From: Burkholderia cepacia ATCC 25416
Lineage (GTDB): Bacteria; Pseudomonadota; Gammaproteobacteria; Burkholderiales; Burkholderiaceae
Assembly (NCBI RefSeq): GCF_001411495.1
Contig: NZ_CP012982.1
Location: 2,852,001-2,916,000, forward strand
Direction: 5' to 3'
Length of the DNA: 64,000 bases
A model generated the notes under the pieces. That model was not told where the DNA came from, did not search any database, and worked only from the letters and a program-made list of their open reading frames with translations. Below are positions 17,640 through 25,791 of this stretch, one piece after another; position 1 is the stretch's first letter; every line of letters begins with the position of its first letter. Position numbers and translations under genes: made by a program.

Positions 17640-18656
17640 ATGGAGATGCGTGAACTGGGCCGGTCGGGCCCGCGGGTATCGGCGCTCGCGCTGGGCTGCA
17701 TGGGGATGTCGGACTTCTACGGGCCGGCCGATCGCGCCGAGAGCATCGCGACGCTGCACGCGGCGCTCGACCACGGCATCACGATGCTCGACACCGGCGA
17801 TTTCTACGGAATGGGCGACAACGAGATGCTGATCCGCGATGCGCTGCGCGGCCGGGCACGCGACCAGGTGCTGATCAGCGTGAAATTCGGCGCGCTGCGC
17901 GATCCGGCCGGCGGGTTTGCGGGCTACGACGCGCGGCCGGCGGCGATCCGCAACTTCGTCGCGTACTCGCTGAAACGGCTCGGCACCGACTACATCGACA
18001 TCTACCGGCCGGCGCGCGTCGATCCGGCGGTGCCGATCGAGGAGACGATCGGCGCGATCGCCGATCTCGTGAAGGCCGGGTACGTGCGCCATGTCGGCCT
18101 GTCGGAAGCCGGCGTCGACACGATCCGCCGCGCGGCGGCCGTCGCGCCGATCTCCGACCTGCAGATCGAACATTCGCTGCTGTCGCGCGGTATCGAGGCC
18201 GGGATCCTGCCCGCGTGCCGCGAACTCGGGATCGGCGTGACGGCCTACGGCGTGCTGTCGCGCGGGCTGCTCGGCGGGCGCTGGAGCACGGCGCGGCAGG
18301 GCGAGCGCGATTTCCGCGCGGCGAGCCCGCGCTTCCAGGGCGAGAACCTCGCGCACAACCTCGCGCTCGTCGACGCGCTGCGTGCCATCGCCGACGAGAA
18401 GGGCAGCAATCCCGCGCAGGTCGCGATCGCGTGGGTGCTGTCGCGCGGCGGCGATATCGTGCCGCTGATCGGCGCGCGCAAGCGCACGCAGCTTCAGGAC
18501 GCGCTGCAGGCGGTCGAGATGCAACTAACGGTCGATGACATCATGCGCATCGAAGCGGCGGTTCCCGCCGGGGCGGCTGCCGGTGAGCGTTATCCGGCCG
18601 CACAGATGGCTCACCTCGACAGCGAGCAGGGACGGGGGACATTTCACGGGGACTGA
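17640..18656 (+). CDS. Aldo/keto reductase lacking the catalytic histidine
   Basis: The 338-residue TIM-barrel oxidoreductase carries LGCMGMSDFYG, the catalytic Asp51 and Tyr56 (LDTGDFYG), Lys82 (SVKFG) and the NADPH-binding C-terminal segment LIGARKRTQLQDAL. The fourth member of the usual tetrad, His in the QHRVDP motif, is Ala125 (YRPARVDP). I recall a subgroup of bacterial reductases with this same YRPAR segment, so it may be a specialised clade rather than a dead enzyme. The start is backed by GAGGAAA at proper spacing. Confidence 0.9.
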   Translation: MEMRELGRSGPRVSALALGCMGMSDFYGPADRAESIATLHAALDHGITMLDTGDFYGMGDNEMLIRDALRGRARDQVLISVKFGALRDPAGGFAGYDARPAAIRNFVAYSLKRLGTDYIDIYRPARVDPAVPIEETIGAIADLVKAGYVRHVGLSEAGVDTIRRAAAVAPISDLQIEHSLLSRGIEAGILPACRELGIGVTAYGVLSRGLLGGRWSTARQGERDFRAASPRFQGENLAHNLALVDALRAIADEKGSNPAQVAIAWVLSRGGDIVPLIGARKRTQLQDALQAVEMQLTVDDIMRIEAAVPAGAAAGERYPAAQMAHLDSEQGRGTFHGD

Positions 18657-18867
18657 TCGGCCGGGCCGGTAGCCGGCGCACGCGACCTGCGTTGAACGAA
18701 GGCAGGTGTGTGCCGGGCGGCGGCGGCGCGGTGTGCGAATGTGCGCGCGCGCCGGCCGCGCCGGCGCCGCGCGGCAGGCCCGAGCCAGCCTCAGGCAAAG
18801 CCAGATGGCGGGCGGCGCGATCGGGGTTCACCATCGGCGCCGTACTCATCCGGACGGAATGCCTTTC

Positions 18868-19608
18868 ATGCACATTCATACGCTGACGATCGTCGCGGTG
18901 GTTTTCCTGCTGGCCGGCGCGGTCAAGGGAATGATCGGGCTCGGCCTGCCGACCATCGCGATGGGCTTGCTGACGCTCGCGATGCCGCCGTCGGCCGCCG
19001 CGAGCCTGCTGCTCGTGCCGTCGTTCATCACCAACGTGTGGCAGTTGTGGCTCGGCCCGTCGTTCGGGCCGCTGCTGCGCCGGCTGTGGCCGCTGCTCGC
19101 CGGTCTGACGATCGGCACGCTGACGGGCGGGCTGCCCGCGCTCGCGGCCGGCAGCACCTGGACGCATGCGGCGCTCGGCGTGGTGCTGATCCTCTACGGG
19201 CTGTGGGGGCTCGCCGCCGCGCGGCTGCCCGCGCCGGGGCGCCACGAAAAATGGCTGTCGGCCGTGGTCGGCTACCTGACGGGTGTCGTGACGGCCTCGA
19301 CCGGCGTGTTCGTCGTGCCGGCCGTGCCGTACCTGCAGGCGCTGCGGCTGTCGAAGGACGACCTGATCCAGGCGCTCGGGCTGTCGTTCACCGCGTCGAC
19401 GATCGTGCTCGGCCTGCAGTTGCGCGTGACGGGTGCGCTGGAGACGGTCGATCTCGGCGTGTCGGCGCTCGCGCTCGTGCCGGCGCTGGCGGGTATGGCC
19501 GGCGGGCAGTATGCGCGGCGCGTGATGAGCGAGAAGGTCTTCAAGCGCTGCTTCTTCGTCGGGCTGATCGCGCTCGGCGCGTACATGGCGGCTTCGGGGT
19601 GGCGGTGA
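18868..19608 (+). CDS. TauE/SafE-family membrane permease
   Basis: The 246-residue protein has about eight hydrophobic segments and the TauE/SafE repeat pattern: FLLAGAVKGMIGLGLPTIAMGLL in the first half and VVGYLTGVVTASTGVFVVPAVPYLQAL in the second. The family exports sulfite, sulfonates or other small anions. An ATG 9 bp upstream (18859) is equally possible; neither start has a strong ribosome site. It is followed by a perfect hairpin and stands alone. Confidence 0.85.
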   Translation: MHIHTLTIVAVVFLLAGAVKGMIGLGLPTIAMGLLTLAMPPSAAASLLLVPSFITNVWQLWLGPSFGPLLRRLWPLLAGLTIGTLTGGLPALAAGSTWTHAALGVVLILYGLWGLAAARLPAPGRHEKWLSAVVGYLTGVVTASTGVFVVPAVPYLQALRLSKDDLIQALGLSFTASTIVLGLQLRVTGALETVDLGVSALALVPALAGMAGGQYARRVMSEKVFKRCFFVGLIALGAYMAASGWR

Positions 19609-19631
19609 GCGGGCCCGCTGTCCGTGACGAT

Positions 19632-19662
19632 CCCGAAGCCGGTTGTCGAAACCGGCTTCGGG
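19632..19662. terminator. Bidirectional hairpin between TauE/SafE and lipoprotein genes
   Basis: CCCGAAGCCGGTT (19632-19644) pairs perfectly with AACCGGCTTCGGG (19650-19662) around a 5-nt loop. It lies between two convergent genes, 23 bp after one stop and 28 bp from the other. Confidence 0.7.
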
Positions 19663-19690
19663 CGCATTCACAGGGCGCGGGTCACACCGC

Positions 19691-21889
19691 TCAGGCAGGA
19701 TCGGCGTACTTCAGCGTCCACCCGAACGTCCGGGTCGCGCCCGCGCCGAGTGCGAACGGCTTCGTCGTGCACGCGAAGTTCGAATGCAACTGGCCGATCG
19801 GCGTCGTCGACAGCGGATTCGTCGTGCCGTTCACCGTATCGAAGGCGGACAGCGCGCAGTTGTCGAACCCGGTCGCCGCATAGCCGGTCGCGGGGCTGTT
19901 CGCGTACGTGACCGACACGCCGTCGCCGTTGGCCTGCGTCGAGGCGAAATCCGCGAACGACGTGAAGTCCGTTTCGACCGACAGGTTGCCGGTGAGCGTG
20001 CCGGTGCTCAGCGTGTCGCTGCGCGCCACCGAGCCGTGCGCGAACGTCAGCACCGTATGCACCTGGAGATCGAGATCCGTCGTGTACGCCGCGTTCTTCG
20101 ATGCGAGCCGGAACTTCGCGGTATCGAACGACACGATCACCTGCCCGTTGCCTTGCTGGACATTCAGGTTCCTGTAGTACGTGACGGGAATGTAGGTCTT
20201 GCCGTTGTACGACACCTGCGGAATCAGCAACGCGTAGCCGAGATCGGTCGTGCCGTAGGTCAGCTTGTCGGAGGACGGCACCGGGTAGTACGGCGTGAAC
20301 GAGTTGTAGTCGGGCGCCTGGCTGAGGTTCAGGTTGATCACGCGCCGGCCGTCGCGCACGGTCACCAGCGCCGCGCTGTACGGATGCGCGGGGTCGTTCG
20401 GCCGGTTGTACCAGGTGAGCGTGTAGCGCGGGAGCGCGTCGAGCCATGCGTTGTAGTCGGCGTCGGCCATCGGTGCCTTGCCGCCGAAGCCGAGCTTGTT
20501 CCACCACGCGTTCACGTACAGGTACTGGTGCAGCAGGCTGAAGTTCTCGCCCATCACGCGCGGCTTGCCGCGATACGCGTCTGTGCCGCGACCCTTGACC
20601 CACATGTTCACCGAGGGCGTCGGCAGCGACGGGTCGTACCAGAACGTGTCGAAGCGATGCGCCGCCTTCGTGATGAACGCGTATGCGACCTGCTTCTCCT
20701 GGTCGGACAGCACGCCGGCGTTGGCCGCGGCCGTCAGCACTTCCATGAACGCGGAATCGCCGTACGGGCCGATCGAGCGGCCGTAGTTGAAGCCTTCGCC
20801 GTCGCCGTTCAGCTGCGGCAGGATCAGGTCGACGGACTTGCGCAGATACCCCTTCAGTTCCGGCGTGAAATTCGCTTCGTTGCCCATCTCGAACGTGCGC
20901 TCGGTCACTTCGCCGATCAGCAGCGTGCTGTAGCGGTCGAAGCGCGCCTGGTCGTAGTAGGTCGTGTGCGTGTTCGACGCTTCGTCCGAGAACCCGCCCG
21001 ACGAGTCGTTGCGGATATGGTTCGTGAGCGTGTACAGCAGCGCGTCGCGCGCGCCCATCGTCGCGACCGACGGATCGGTCTTCGACGCGAACGACGGGCT
21101 GCCCCAGCCGAGCTTCTGGCGCAGCCCGGCGATTCCGTAGGACACCGCATAGTAGTTCTGCGCGGTGTTGAGCGACGCGATGTCGATCGGCGTGCCGGCG
21201 GCCGGGCACGTATCGACCTTGCCGCTCGCGTCGGGGCCGAACATGTCGCAGAACCGCAGCCGCTGCTGCAGCGTCGCGAGCATCGCGTCGCTGAATACTT
21301 CGTTGAGCATCCCGTGCGCCTGCAGGTTGTTCAGCGCGACGAGATAGTAGTACTCGCCCCACGACGTGTTCGCATACGTATAGTTGCCGCCCGACTGCGC
21401 CATCATCGCGGTCGTGATCTTCTGGTAGGTCGCGAGGTAGCTCGCGTATTGCGGATCGTTCTTCGACTTCATGTCGATCAGGATGTACGACAGGCCGAGC
21501 GCGAGCTTGCCGGGCAGGAATTTGTCGCCGGTGTTCGTGTCGAGCACGTGGACGGGCGTGCCGTCACCGAGATCCATCACGACCTGCGTGAAGTCGGGCG
21601 ACTTCCGGATCAGGTCGAACAGCGCGCGCATCTGGCCCATCATCGTGATCGGCGTATCCGTGCCGGCCGGCACGCGCGTGTCGGCCGCGCCGTAGACGAG
21701 CGCCTGCAGCGAGTTCGCCGCGAGCGCGGAGGCGGGCGGCGACGTCGGCGTCGAGTTCGACGGCGGGGACGACGGCGGGGACGACGAAGACGGCGGATCG
21801 GTGATGTCGTTGCCGCCGCAGGCACTGACGAACAGGACGGAAAGGGCGCTGAGCGCGGCGCCGAGCGCGAATCTGCTGCGCGGATGCAT
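19691..21889 (-). CDS. Large secreted lipoprotein of unrecognised family
   Basis: The 732-residue product has a lipoprotein signal ending at Cys24 (LSVLFVSACGG) and a Ser/Pro/Thr linker to about residue 55. A long helix-rich domain rich in aromatic residues follows (YANTSWGEYYYLVALNNL, YGRSIGPYGDSAFMEVL, and NMWVKGRGTDAYRGKPR), then a beta-rich C-terminal part (about 530-732). The order of an alpha/alpha-toroid-like domain followed by a beta domain recalls polysaccharide lyases and hydrolases, but I do not recognise the family and assign no reaction. ATG 21889 is chosen for its GGAGA 6 bp upstream. It has an unusually complete promoter with a LacI-type operator, implying sugar-responsive control. 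Confidence 0.75.
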   Translation of the reverse strand: MHPRSRFALGAALSALSVLFVSACGGNDITDPPSSSSPPSSPPSNSTPTSPPASALAANSLQALVYGAADTRVPAGTDTPITMMGQMRALFDLIRKSPDFTQVVMDLGDGTPVHVLDTNTGDKFLPGKLALGLSYILIDMKSKNDPQYASYLATYQKITTAMMAQSGGNYTYANTSWGEYYYLVALNNLQAHGMLNEVFSDAMLATLQQRLRFCDMFGPDASGKVDTCPAAGTPIDIASLNTAQNYYAVSYGIAGLRQKLGWGSPSFASKTDPSVATMGARDALLYTLTNHIRNDSSGGFSDEASNTHTTYYDQARFDRYSTLLIGEVTERTFEMGNEANFTPELKGYLRKSVDLILPQLNGDGEGFNYGRSIGPYGDSAFMEVLTAAANAGVLSDQEKQVAYAFITKAAHRFDTFWYDPSLPTPSVNMWVKGRGTDAYRGKPRVMGENFSLLHQYLYVNAWWNKLGFGGKAPMADADYNAWLDALPRYTLTWYNRPNDPAHPYSAALVTVRDGRRVINLNLSQAPDYNSFTPYYPVPSSDKLTYGTTDLGYALLIPQVSYNGKTYIPVTYYRNLNVQQGNGQVIVSFDTAKFRLASKNAAYTTDLDLQVHTVLTFAHGSVARSDTLSTGTLTGNLSVETDFTSFADFASTQANGDGVSVTYANSPATGYAATGFDNCALSAFDTVNGTTNPLSTTPIGQLHSNFACTTKPFALGAGATRTFGWTLKYADPA

Positions 21890-22066
21890 TGTGTCTCCAG
21901 TCTTGAATAGTGATGAGGGACGGGCGGGGGTGGCCGTCGCCGCGCTCGATGCCCGTGCCTGGCGCCGCCTTGCAACCCTGATCCCTGAAGACGGACGGCC
22001 TGAATCACCACTCGAGCGGGCAAGCGTTCTCCCTGCGCGGGCCGTGGCCGGCGTCGCGCGGATGCA

Positions 22067-22084
22067 TTGGAAAACGTTTTCCAA
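22067..22084. promoter_or_regulatory. LacI-type operator O1 for the lipoprotein gene
   Basis: TTGGAAAACGTTTTCCAA is a perfect 18-bp palindrome with the central CG typical of LacI/GalR-family operators. It begins at the -10 hexamer and covers the expected transcription start, so a bound repressor would block initiation. No LacI-family gene lies in the window. Confidence 0.75.
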
Positions 22085-22112
22085 ATTTAGGCATCGAGCG
22101 GCGTGATGTCAA
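22084..22112 (-). promoter_or_regulatory. Sigma-70 promoter of the lipoprotein gene
   Basis: On the minus strand TTGACA (22107-22112) and TAAATT (22084-22089) are separated by exactly 17 bp. This would give a leader of roughly 185 nt before the ATG at 21889. Confidence 0.7.
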
Positions 22113-22301
22113 TGAACTTTCACGTCGAACGCGCCGGGAAAAACCCGGATGGCGGGGTACGAGGAAATGGAGCGACAGATTGGAATGCCGCAAAAATTAC
22201 GGGGATTTCTTTCGGTCGTGACGAGGTGAAGCGCGGGAGGTCGATGCGGACGCGGCGAGCAGAGAGACTATCCGGCGACATATGCGCGCCGGATTTCGAG
22301 A

Positions 22302-22313
22302 GAAAACGTTATC
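22302..22313. promoter_or_regulatory. Possible second LacI-type operator O2
   Basis: GAAAACGTTATC matches the core of O1 (GAAAACGTTTTC) at 11 of 12 positions. Its central CG is 232 bp from that of O1, close to 22 helical turns at 10.5 bp per turn, which would suit repression by looping. Confidence 0.45.
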
Positions 22314-22370
22314 CATAAGGATCGAAGCGAATCGTGCATACATCGCGGCATCGACCGCGATCGACGCGCG

Positions 22371-23267
22371 TCACCTTGGCGCGGTTTCGCCGGACAGGAA
22401 CGCGACGAATTCGCGCGTGTACTTCGGCAGCGCGTCGAACGACCGCGCGCACAGCTTCAGGCGGCGGTGGCTCCATGGATCGGACAGCTCGACGAGCCGC
22501 ACGTCCATTGTCTGCATCGCCCGTTCGGCCGCATGGCGCGACACGATGCCGATGCCCACGCCGCTGGCGATCACGCGGCAGATCGCATCGAAGCTCTTCA
22601 ACTGCACGCGGTAGCGGATCCGCTTGCCGAGCGCGCGTGCCTGGTCGGCGAGATGCACCTGCAGTGCGCTGCCGTCGGTGAGGCCGATGAAGTCGGCGTC
22701 GGCGATCGTGTCGAATGCGACCTTGTCGTGTGACGCGAGCGGGTGCGCGGCCGGCACGACGACGATCAGCCAGTCCTCGCGGAACGGCTTCTGTTCGAGC
22801 CCGCCGAGGCCGACCGAATCGGCGACGATGCCGACCTCGGCCGTCTTGTTGCGGATCGCATGCACGATCTCCTGGCTCGAGCGCTCCTCGACGCTGATCG
22901 ACAGCTTCGGATGATGCGGCAGGTAGTCGGCCAGCGCGTCGGGCAGGTATTCGCTCAGCGACGCCGTGTTGCACAGCAGCCGGATATGCCCGCGCAGCCC
23001 CTGGCCGTATTGCTGCAGTTCGCCGCGCATGTGGTCGATCTGCTGCAGCACGGTGCGCGCGTGGTGTTCGAGCGCGCGGCCTGCGTCGGTGGCCTGCGCG
23101 CCCGACTTGGTCCGGTGCAGCAGCGGTACGCCGAGCTCGTCCTCCATGCCGCGGATGCGCTCGCTCGCGGCCTGCAGCGTGATGTGGGTCCGCTCGGCGC
23201 CGCTCGTGATCGTGCCGGCCTCGCAGATGTTCAGGAAGAGCCGCAGGTCGGTCAGGTCGAAGCGCAT
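22371..23267 (-). CDS. LysR-type regulator
   Basis: The 298-residue protein begins MRFDLTDLRLFLNICEAGTITSGAERTHITLQAASERIRGMEDELGVPLLHR, a LysR helix-turn-helix with Ala-Ala in place of the common Ala-Val, as in the group including CbbR-like orphan regulators. Its effector domain spans about 95-295. It is divergent from a 36-residue membrane peptide gene, and a 17-bp palindrome lies between them. The target is unknown. Confidence 0.88.
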   Translation of the reverse strand: MRFDLTDLRLFLNICEAGTITSGAERTHITLQAASERIRGMEDELGVPLLHRTKSGAQATDAGRALEHHARTVLQQIDHMRGELQQYGQGLRGHIRLLCNTASLSEYLPDALADYLPHHPKLSISVEERSSQEIVHAIRNKTAEVGIVADSVGLGGLEQKPFREDWLIVVVPAAHPLASHDKVAFDTIADADFIGLTDGSALQVHLADQARALGKRIRYRVQLKSFDAICRVIASGVGIGIVSRHAAERAMQTMDVRLVELSDPWSHRRLKLCARSFDALPKYTREFVAFLSGETAPR

Positions 23268-23328
23268 GATGGGTGGGGGCGATCGCATTGGAATGGCCGA
23301 TAAGTTAGCAGGGAACCGCGGCCGGGGT

Positions 23329-23345
23329 CTCAGGCTTAGCCTGAG
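23329..23345. promoter_or_regulatory. 17-bp palindrome between LysR and the small membrane peptide gene
   Basis: CTCAGGCT and AGCCTGAG are perfect 8-bp inverted arms around a single T. It lies 61 bp upstream of the LysR start and 78 bp upstream of the small gene, the usual position of a LysR-type binding site. The function is inferred from position. Confidence 0.45.
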
Positions 23346-23423
23346 GCCCGATTCGCCGGTTCCGTATTTTCGGGGCGCGATCGATGACGGATCATGGCCG
23401 CACATCAACCGGGGGAGCCTGTC

Positions 23424-23534
23424 ATGCGGATCGATCCGTCGTGGGGAGTGTCGTTCAAGATCGCGCTGCACGTGCTGTTCCTGTGCATCGGCATCGCGTG
23501 GGCCTGTTCCGAACTCGCCGCGTGGCTGCGTTGA
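23424..23534 (+). CDS. 36-residue single-span membrane peptide
   Basis: The small frame starts at ATG 23424 behind GGGGGAG and ends at TGA 23534. It encodes a short polar N-terminus (MRIDPSWGVSFK), one hydrophobic helix (IALHVLFLCIGIAWACSELAAW) and a terminal Arg. The strong ribosome site and clean transmembrane profile support expression. The function is unknown; placement opposite the LysR gene suggests it is that regulator's target. Confidence 0.55.
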   Translation: MRIDPSWGVSFKIALHVLFLCIGIAWACSELAAWLR

Positions 23535-23789
23535 GCGTCGCGGCGCGCAGCAGTGGCACGCTGCGACACCTATCAAAACGAGCTCGTCATAGTTTTACGA
23601 AACGAAAATTCTTCCGTTTCCGCGCGAAAAAACCATCAAGTTTTTCCGAATCGGACCGTATTACCGGTAGCGAATGCCGGCCGGCATCCGGTTCGTGATC
23701 GTTTGTCATCATTGTTTTCATCCGGTTACACGTCGGCCGTTCCGTTTTTGAGATGCTTGAAAGATTGTCAAACCGGAGTCGGATCGTCC

Positions 23790-24650
23790 ATGAAATCGCA
23801 CGAGATTCACCGTCACGCGGCGTGGCTGCCGGGCCTGGCCGCCGTGCTCGTCATGGCCGGTTGTGCAAGCACGCAGTCCGTTCCGCCGAGCGACACGCTG
23901 GCGGCACAGTCGTTACCGTCGAGCCCGCCGGCCGTTGCGCCGGCGGCTGCCACCCCGCCTCCCGCGCCGATTCTCGTCGCGCAGAAGTACGTCGTGAAGC
24001 GCGGTGACACGCTGACGGGCATCGCGTCCGCGAACGGCTGCAGCATTGCCGACCTGCGCACCTGGAACAAGCTCGGCGCGAACGGCAGGCTGCGCATGGG
24101 GCAGGTGCTGCGCATCGTCAGGCAGCAGCCGTTGCCGCCGCCGGGCGCGGCCGGCGTGCAGGTGGCCGCCTCGTCGGCTGCGAGCAATGGCGCGGGGAGC
24201 AGCCCGGCATCGGCGCAGGCCACCGCGTCGACCGCGAGCGACCGTCAGGTCGTCAAGGAAACGAAGCGGCATGCAGGCGGTGTCGCGCTCAAGTGGCCCG
24301 CCAACGGCAAGATCGTCGACGGGTTCCGGCCGGGGCAGAACCGCGGCATCCAGATCGCCGGCCGGCCGGGCGACCCGGTCCGCGCCGCGGCCGACGGCCG
24401 CGTGATGTACGCCGGCACCGGCCTGAACGATTACGGCAGCCTGATCATCGTCCAGCACAACGCGGATTTCCTGACCGCCTATGCGCACAACCGCAAGCTG
24501 CTCGTGAAGACGGGCGACATCGTGCGCCAGGGCGACGAGATAGCCGAGATGGGCGACCTCGACAACTCGCGCGTCGCGTTGCTGTTCGAAGTGCGGCGCG
24601 ACGGCAAGCCGGTCAATCCGATGCCGTACCTGCCTTCGTCGCAAGGGTGA
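23790..24650 (+). CDS. NlpD-like LysM/LytM lipoprotein with degenerate metal site
   Basis: The 286-residue lipoprotein has a signal ending VLVMAGC (Cys at about residue 23), a Pro/Ala-rich spacer, a LysM peptidoglycan-binding repeat (YVVKRGDTLTGIASANGCSIADLRTWNKL, about 68-96) and a C-terminal LytM/M23 domain. The zinc ligands of active M23 peptidases are missing: the first motif reads GIQIAG instead of HxxxD, and the last reads ALLFEV instead of HxHFE. This matches NlpD/EnvC-type proteins that activate cell-wall amidases without cutting peptidoglycan. A beta-lactamase homologue follows 219 bp downstream, echoing the nlpD1-penA arrangement known from B. pseudomallei. Confidence 0.88.
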   Translation: MKSHEIHRHAAWLPGLAAVLVMAGCASTQSVPPSDTLAAQSLPSSPPAVAPAAATPPPAPILVAQKYVVKRGDTLTGIASANGCSIADLRTWNKLGANGRLRMGQVLRIVRQQPLPPPGAAGVQVAASSAASNGAGSSPASAQATASTASDRQVVKETKRHAGGVALKWPANGKIVDGFRPGQNRGIQIAGRPGDPVRAAADGRVMYAGTGLNDYGSLIIVQHNADFLTAYAHNRKLLVKTGDIVRQGDEIAEMGDLDNSRVALLFEVRRDGKPVNPMPYLPSSQG

Positions 24651-24694
24651 GGCCGGGTCGTTTCGCTGGAACGTGGCGGCGGTCGCTGCTACGC

Positions 24695-24710
24695 TAGGGC
24701 CTGTTCATGC
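24695..24710. repeat. Left copy of an inverted repeat bracketing the beta-lactamase-like gene
   Basis: TAGGGCCTGTTCATGC here matches the reverse complement of 25792-25807 at 15 of 16 positions. It lies between the NlpD-like stop and the beta-lactamase-like start. Confidence 0.6.
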
Positions 24711-24869
24711 GAGTCCCGTGCTTCGCGCGGGGCCGACGGCCGTCTTTCGGGGATGCGCGGTGAATGCCGCCGCGGGCCGGCCGCCGGCGCGAACGGGGGC
24801 GCTTCGTCAAGGCGTGCCCGCGTCGCTTCGTGCCACCGTTTCCGACAGAAGACAGAACACACCTCATCC

Positions 24870-25769
24870 ATGGAACACTCTCCGACACGCCGCTCGCTGT
24901 TGCTTGCCGCCGTGGCCGCGCCGTTCGTGGCCGCGTGCACTTCCGCGCCGGTCGCCGACCAGGGGCGCGCCCACGCCGCCCAGGCCGAATTGACCGCGCT
25001 CGAGAAGGCGTCGAATGGCCGGCTCGGTGTCGCCGCGCTCGATACGTCGAACGGCGTGCGCATCGCGCACCACGCGCGCGAACGCTTCCCGCTGTGCGGC
25101 ACGTATGCGGTCGTCGCGGCCGCCGCGATGCTCGCGCGCGGCTCGCTCGACGCGTCGCTGCTGCCGCGCCGGATTCTTTACCGCCGCTATGAAATCGTGT
25201 CGGGCTCGCCGGTCACGGAAAGCCACGTCGACACGGGCATGACGATCGAGCAGCTGTGCGTGGCGATGCTGCAGTCGGGCGACAAGGGGGCCGGCAACCT
25301 GCTGATGGGCGTGCTGGGCGGCCCGCAGGCCGTCACGTCGTTCGCGCGCGCGAGCGGCGACACGTCGTTCCGCCTCGATCACTGGGAACCCGAACTGACT
25401 CACGCGGCGCCCGGCGACGAGCGGGACACGTCGACACCGGTCGCGATGATCGACACGCTGCAGCGGCTGGTGCTCGGCAATACGCTGCCCGAACCGCAGC
25501 GCGCGCAACTGACGGAATGGATGGTCGGCGGCGCGCGCGGCGCGACCGGCATCGCGGCGGGCGTGCCGCCCGGCTGGCGCATCGCGGACAAGGCCGGCAC
25601 GGGCGGTTACGGCACGACGACCGACGTCGCGGTGCTGTGGCCGCCGTCGCGTGCGCCGATCGTGATGGCCGTGTCGTTCACGCAGCCGCAAGCCGCGGCG
25701 GCGGCCCGCGCGGACGTCGTCGCGTCGGCGGCGCGCATCGTGGCGGGCGCGCTCACCGCGACGGCCTAG
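24870..25769 (+). CDS. Class A beta-lactamase homologue with lost catalytic residues (pseudoenzyme)
   Basis: The 299-residue frame is intact and clearly PenA-like: twin-arginine lipoprotein signal (TRRSLL...VAAC, lipidated Cys23), HWEPEL, PGDERDTSTP and the C-terminal GGYGTT.DVAVLWPP strand. With a constant offset of 7 from Ambler numbering, the active site is changed at almost every step: Ser70 is Gly77, Lys73 is Ala80, Ser130 is Gly137, Asn132 is Lys139, Asn170 is Thr177 and Thr235 is Ala242. Glu166 (Glu173), Lys234 (Lys241) and Gly236 remain. Without the nucleophile it cannot form an acyl-enzyme and should not hydrolyse beta-lactams. There is no frameshift or stop. It could be a ligand-binding relic, a muropeptide sensor, or an early pseudogene. 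It lies within an inverted-repeat pair. Confidence 0.9.
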   Translation: MEHSPTRRSLLLAAVAAPFVAACTSAPVADQGRAHAAQAELTALEKASNGRLGVAALDTSNGVRIAHHARERFPLCGTYAVVAAAAMLARGSLDASLLPRRILYRRYEIVSGSPVTESHVDTGMTIEQLCVAMLQSGDKGAGNLLMGVLGGPQAVTSFARASGDTSFRLDHWEPELTHAAPGDERDTSTPVAMIDTLQRLVLGNTLPEPQRAQLTEWMVGGARGATGIAAGVPPGWRIADKAGTGGYGTTTDVAVLWPPSRAPIVMAVSFTQPQAAAAARADVVASAARIVAGALTATA

Positions 25770-25791
25770 GGCCAGCGCAAGCCCGTTATTA

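Larger units (their letters stand above)
21890..22370. other. 481-bp intergenic region upstream of the lipoprotein gene
   Basis: It contains the promoter and two operator-like sites listed separately, and a leader of about 185 nt with no clear coding frame. I find no additional gene here. Confidence 0.6.

Noticed and set aside
19643..21910. A 755-codon plus-strand frame opposite the lipoprotein gene
   Set aside because: Arg/Val-rich shadow with no domain or ribosome site; the minus-strand gene has a lipobox, ribosome site and promoter.
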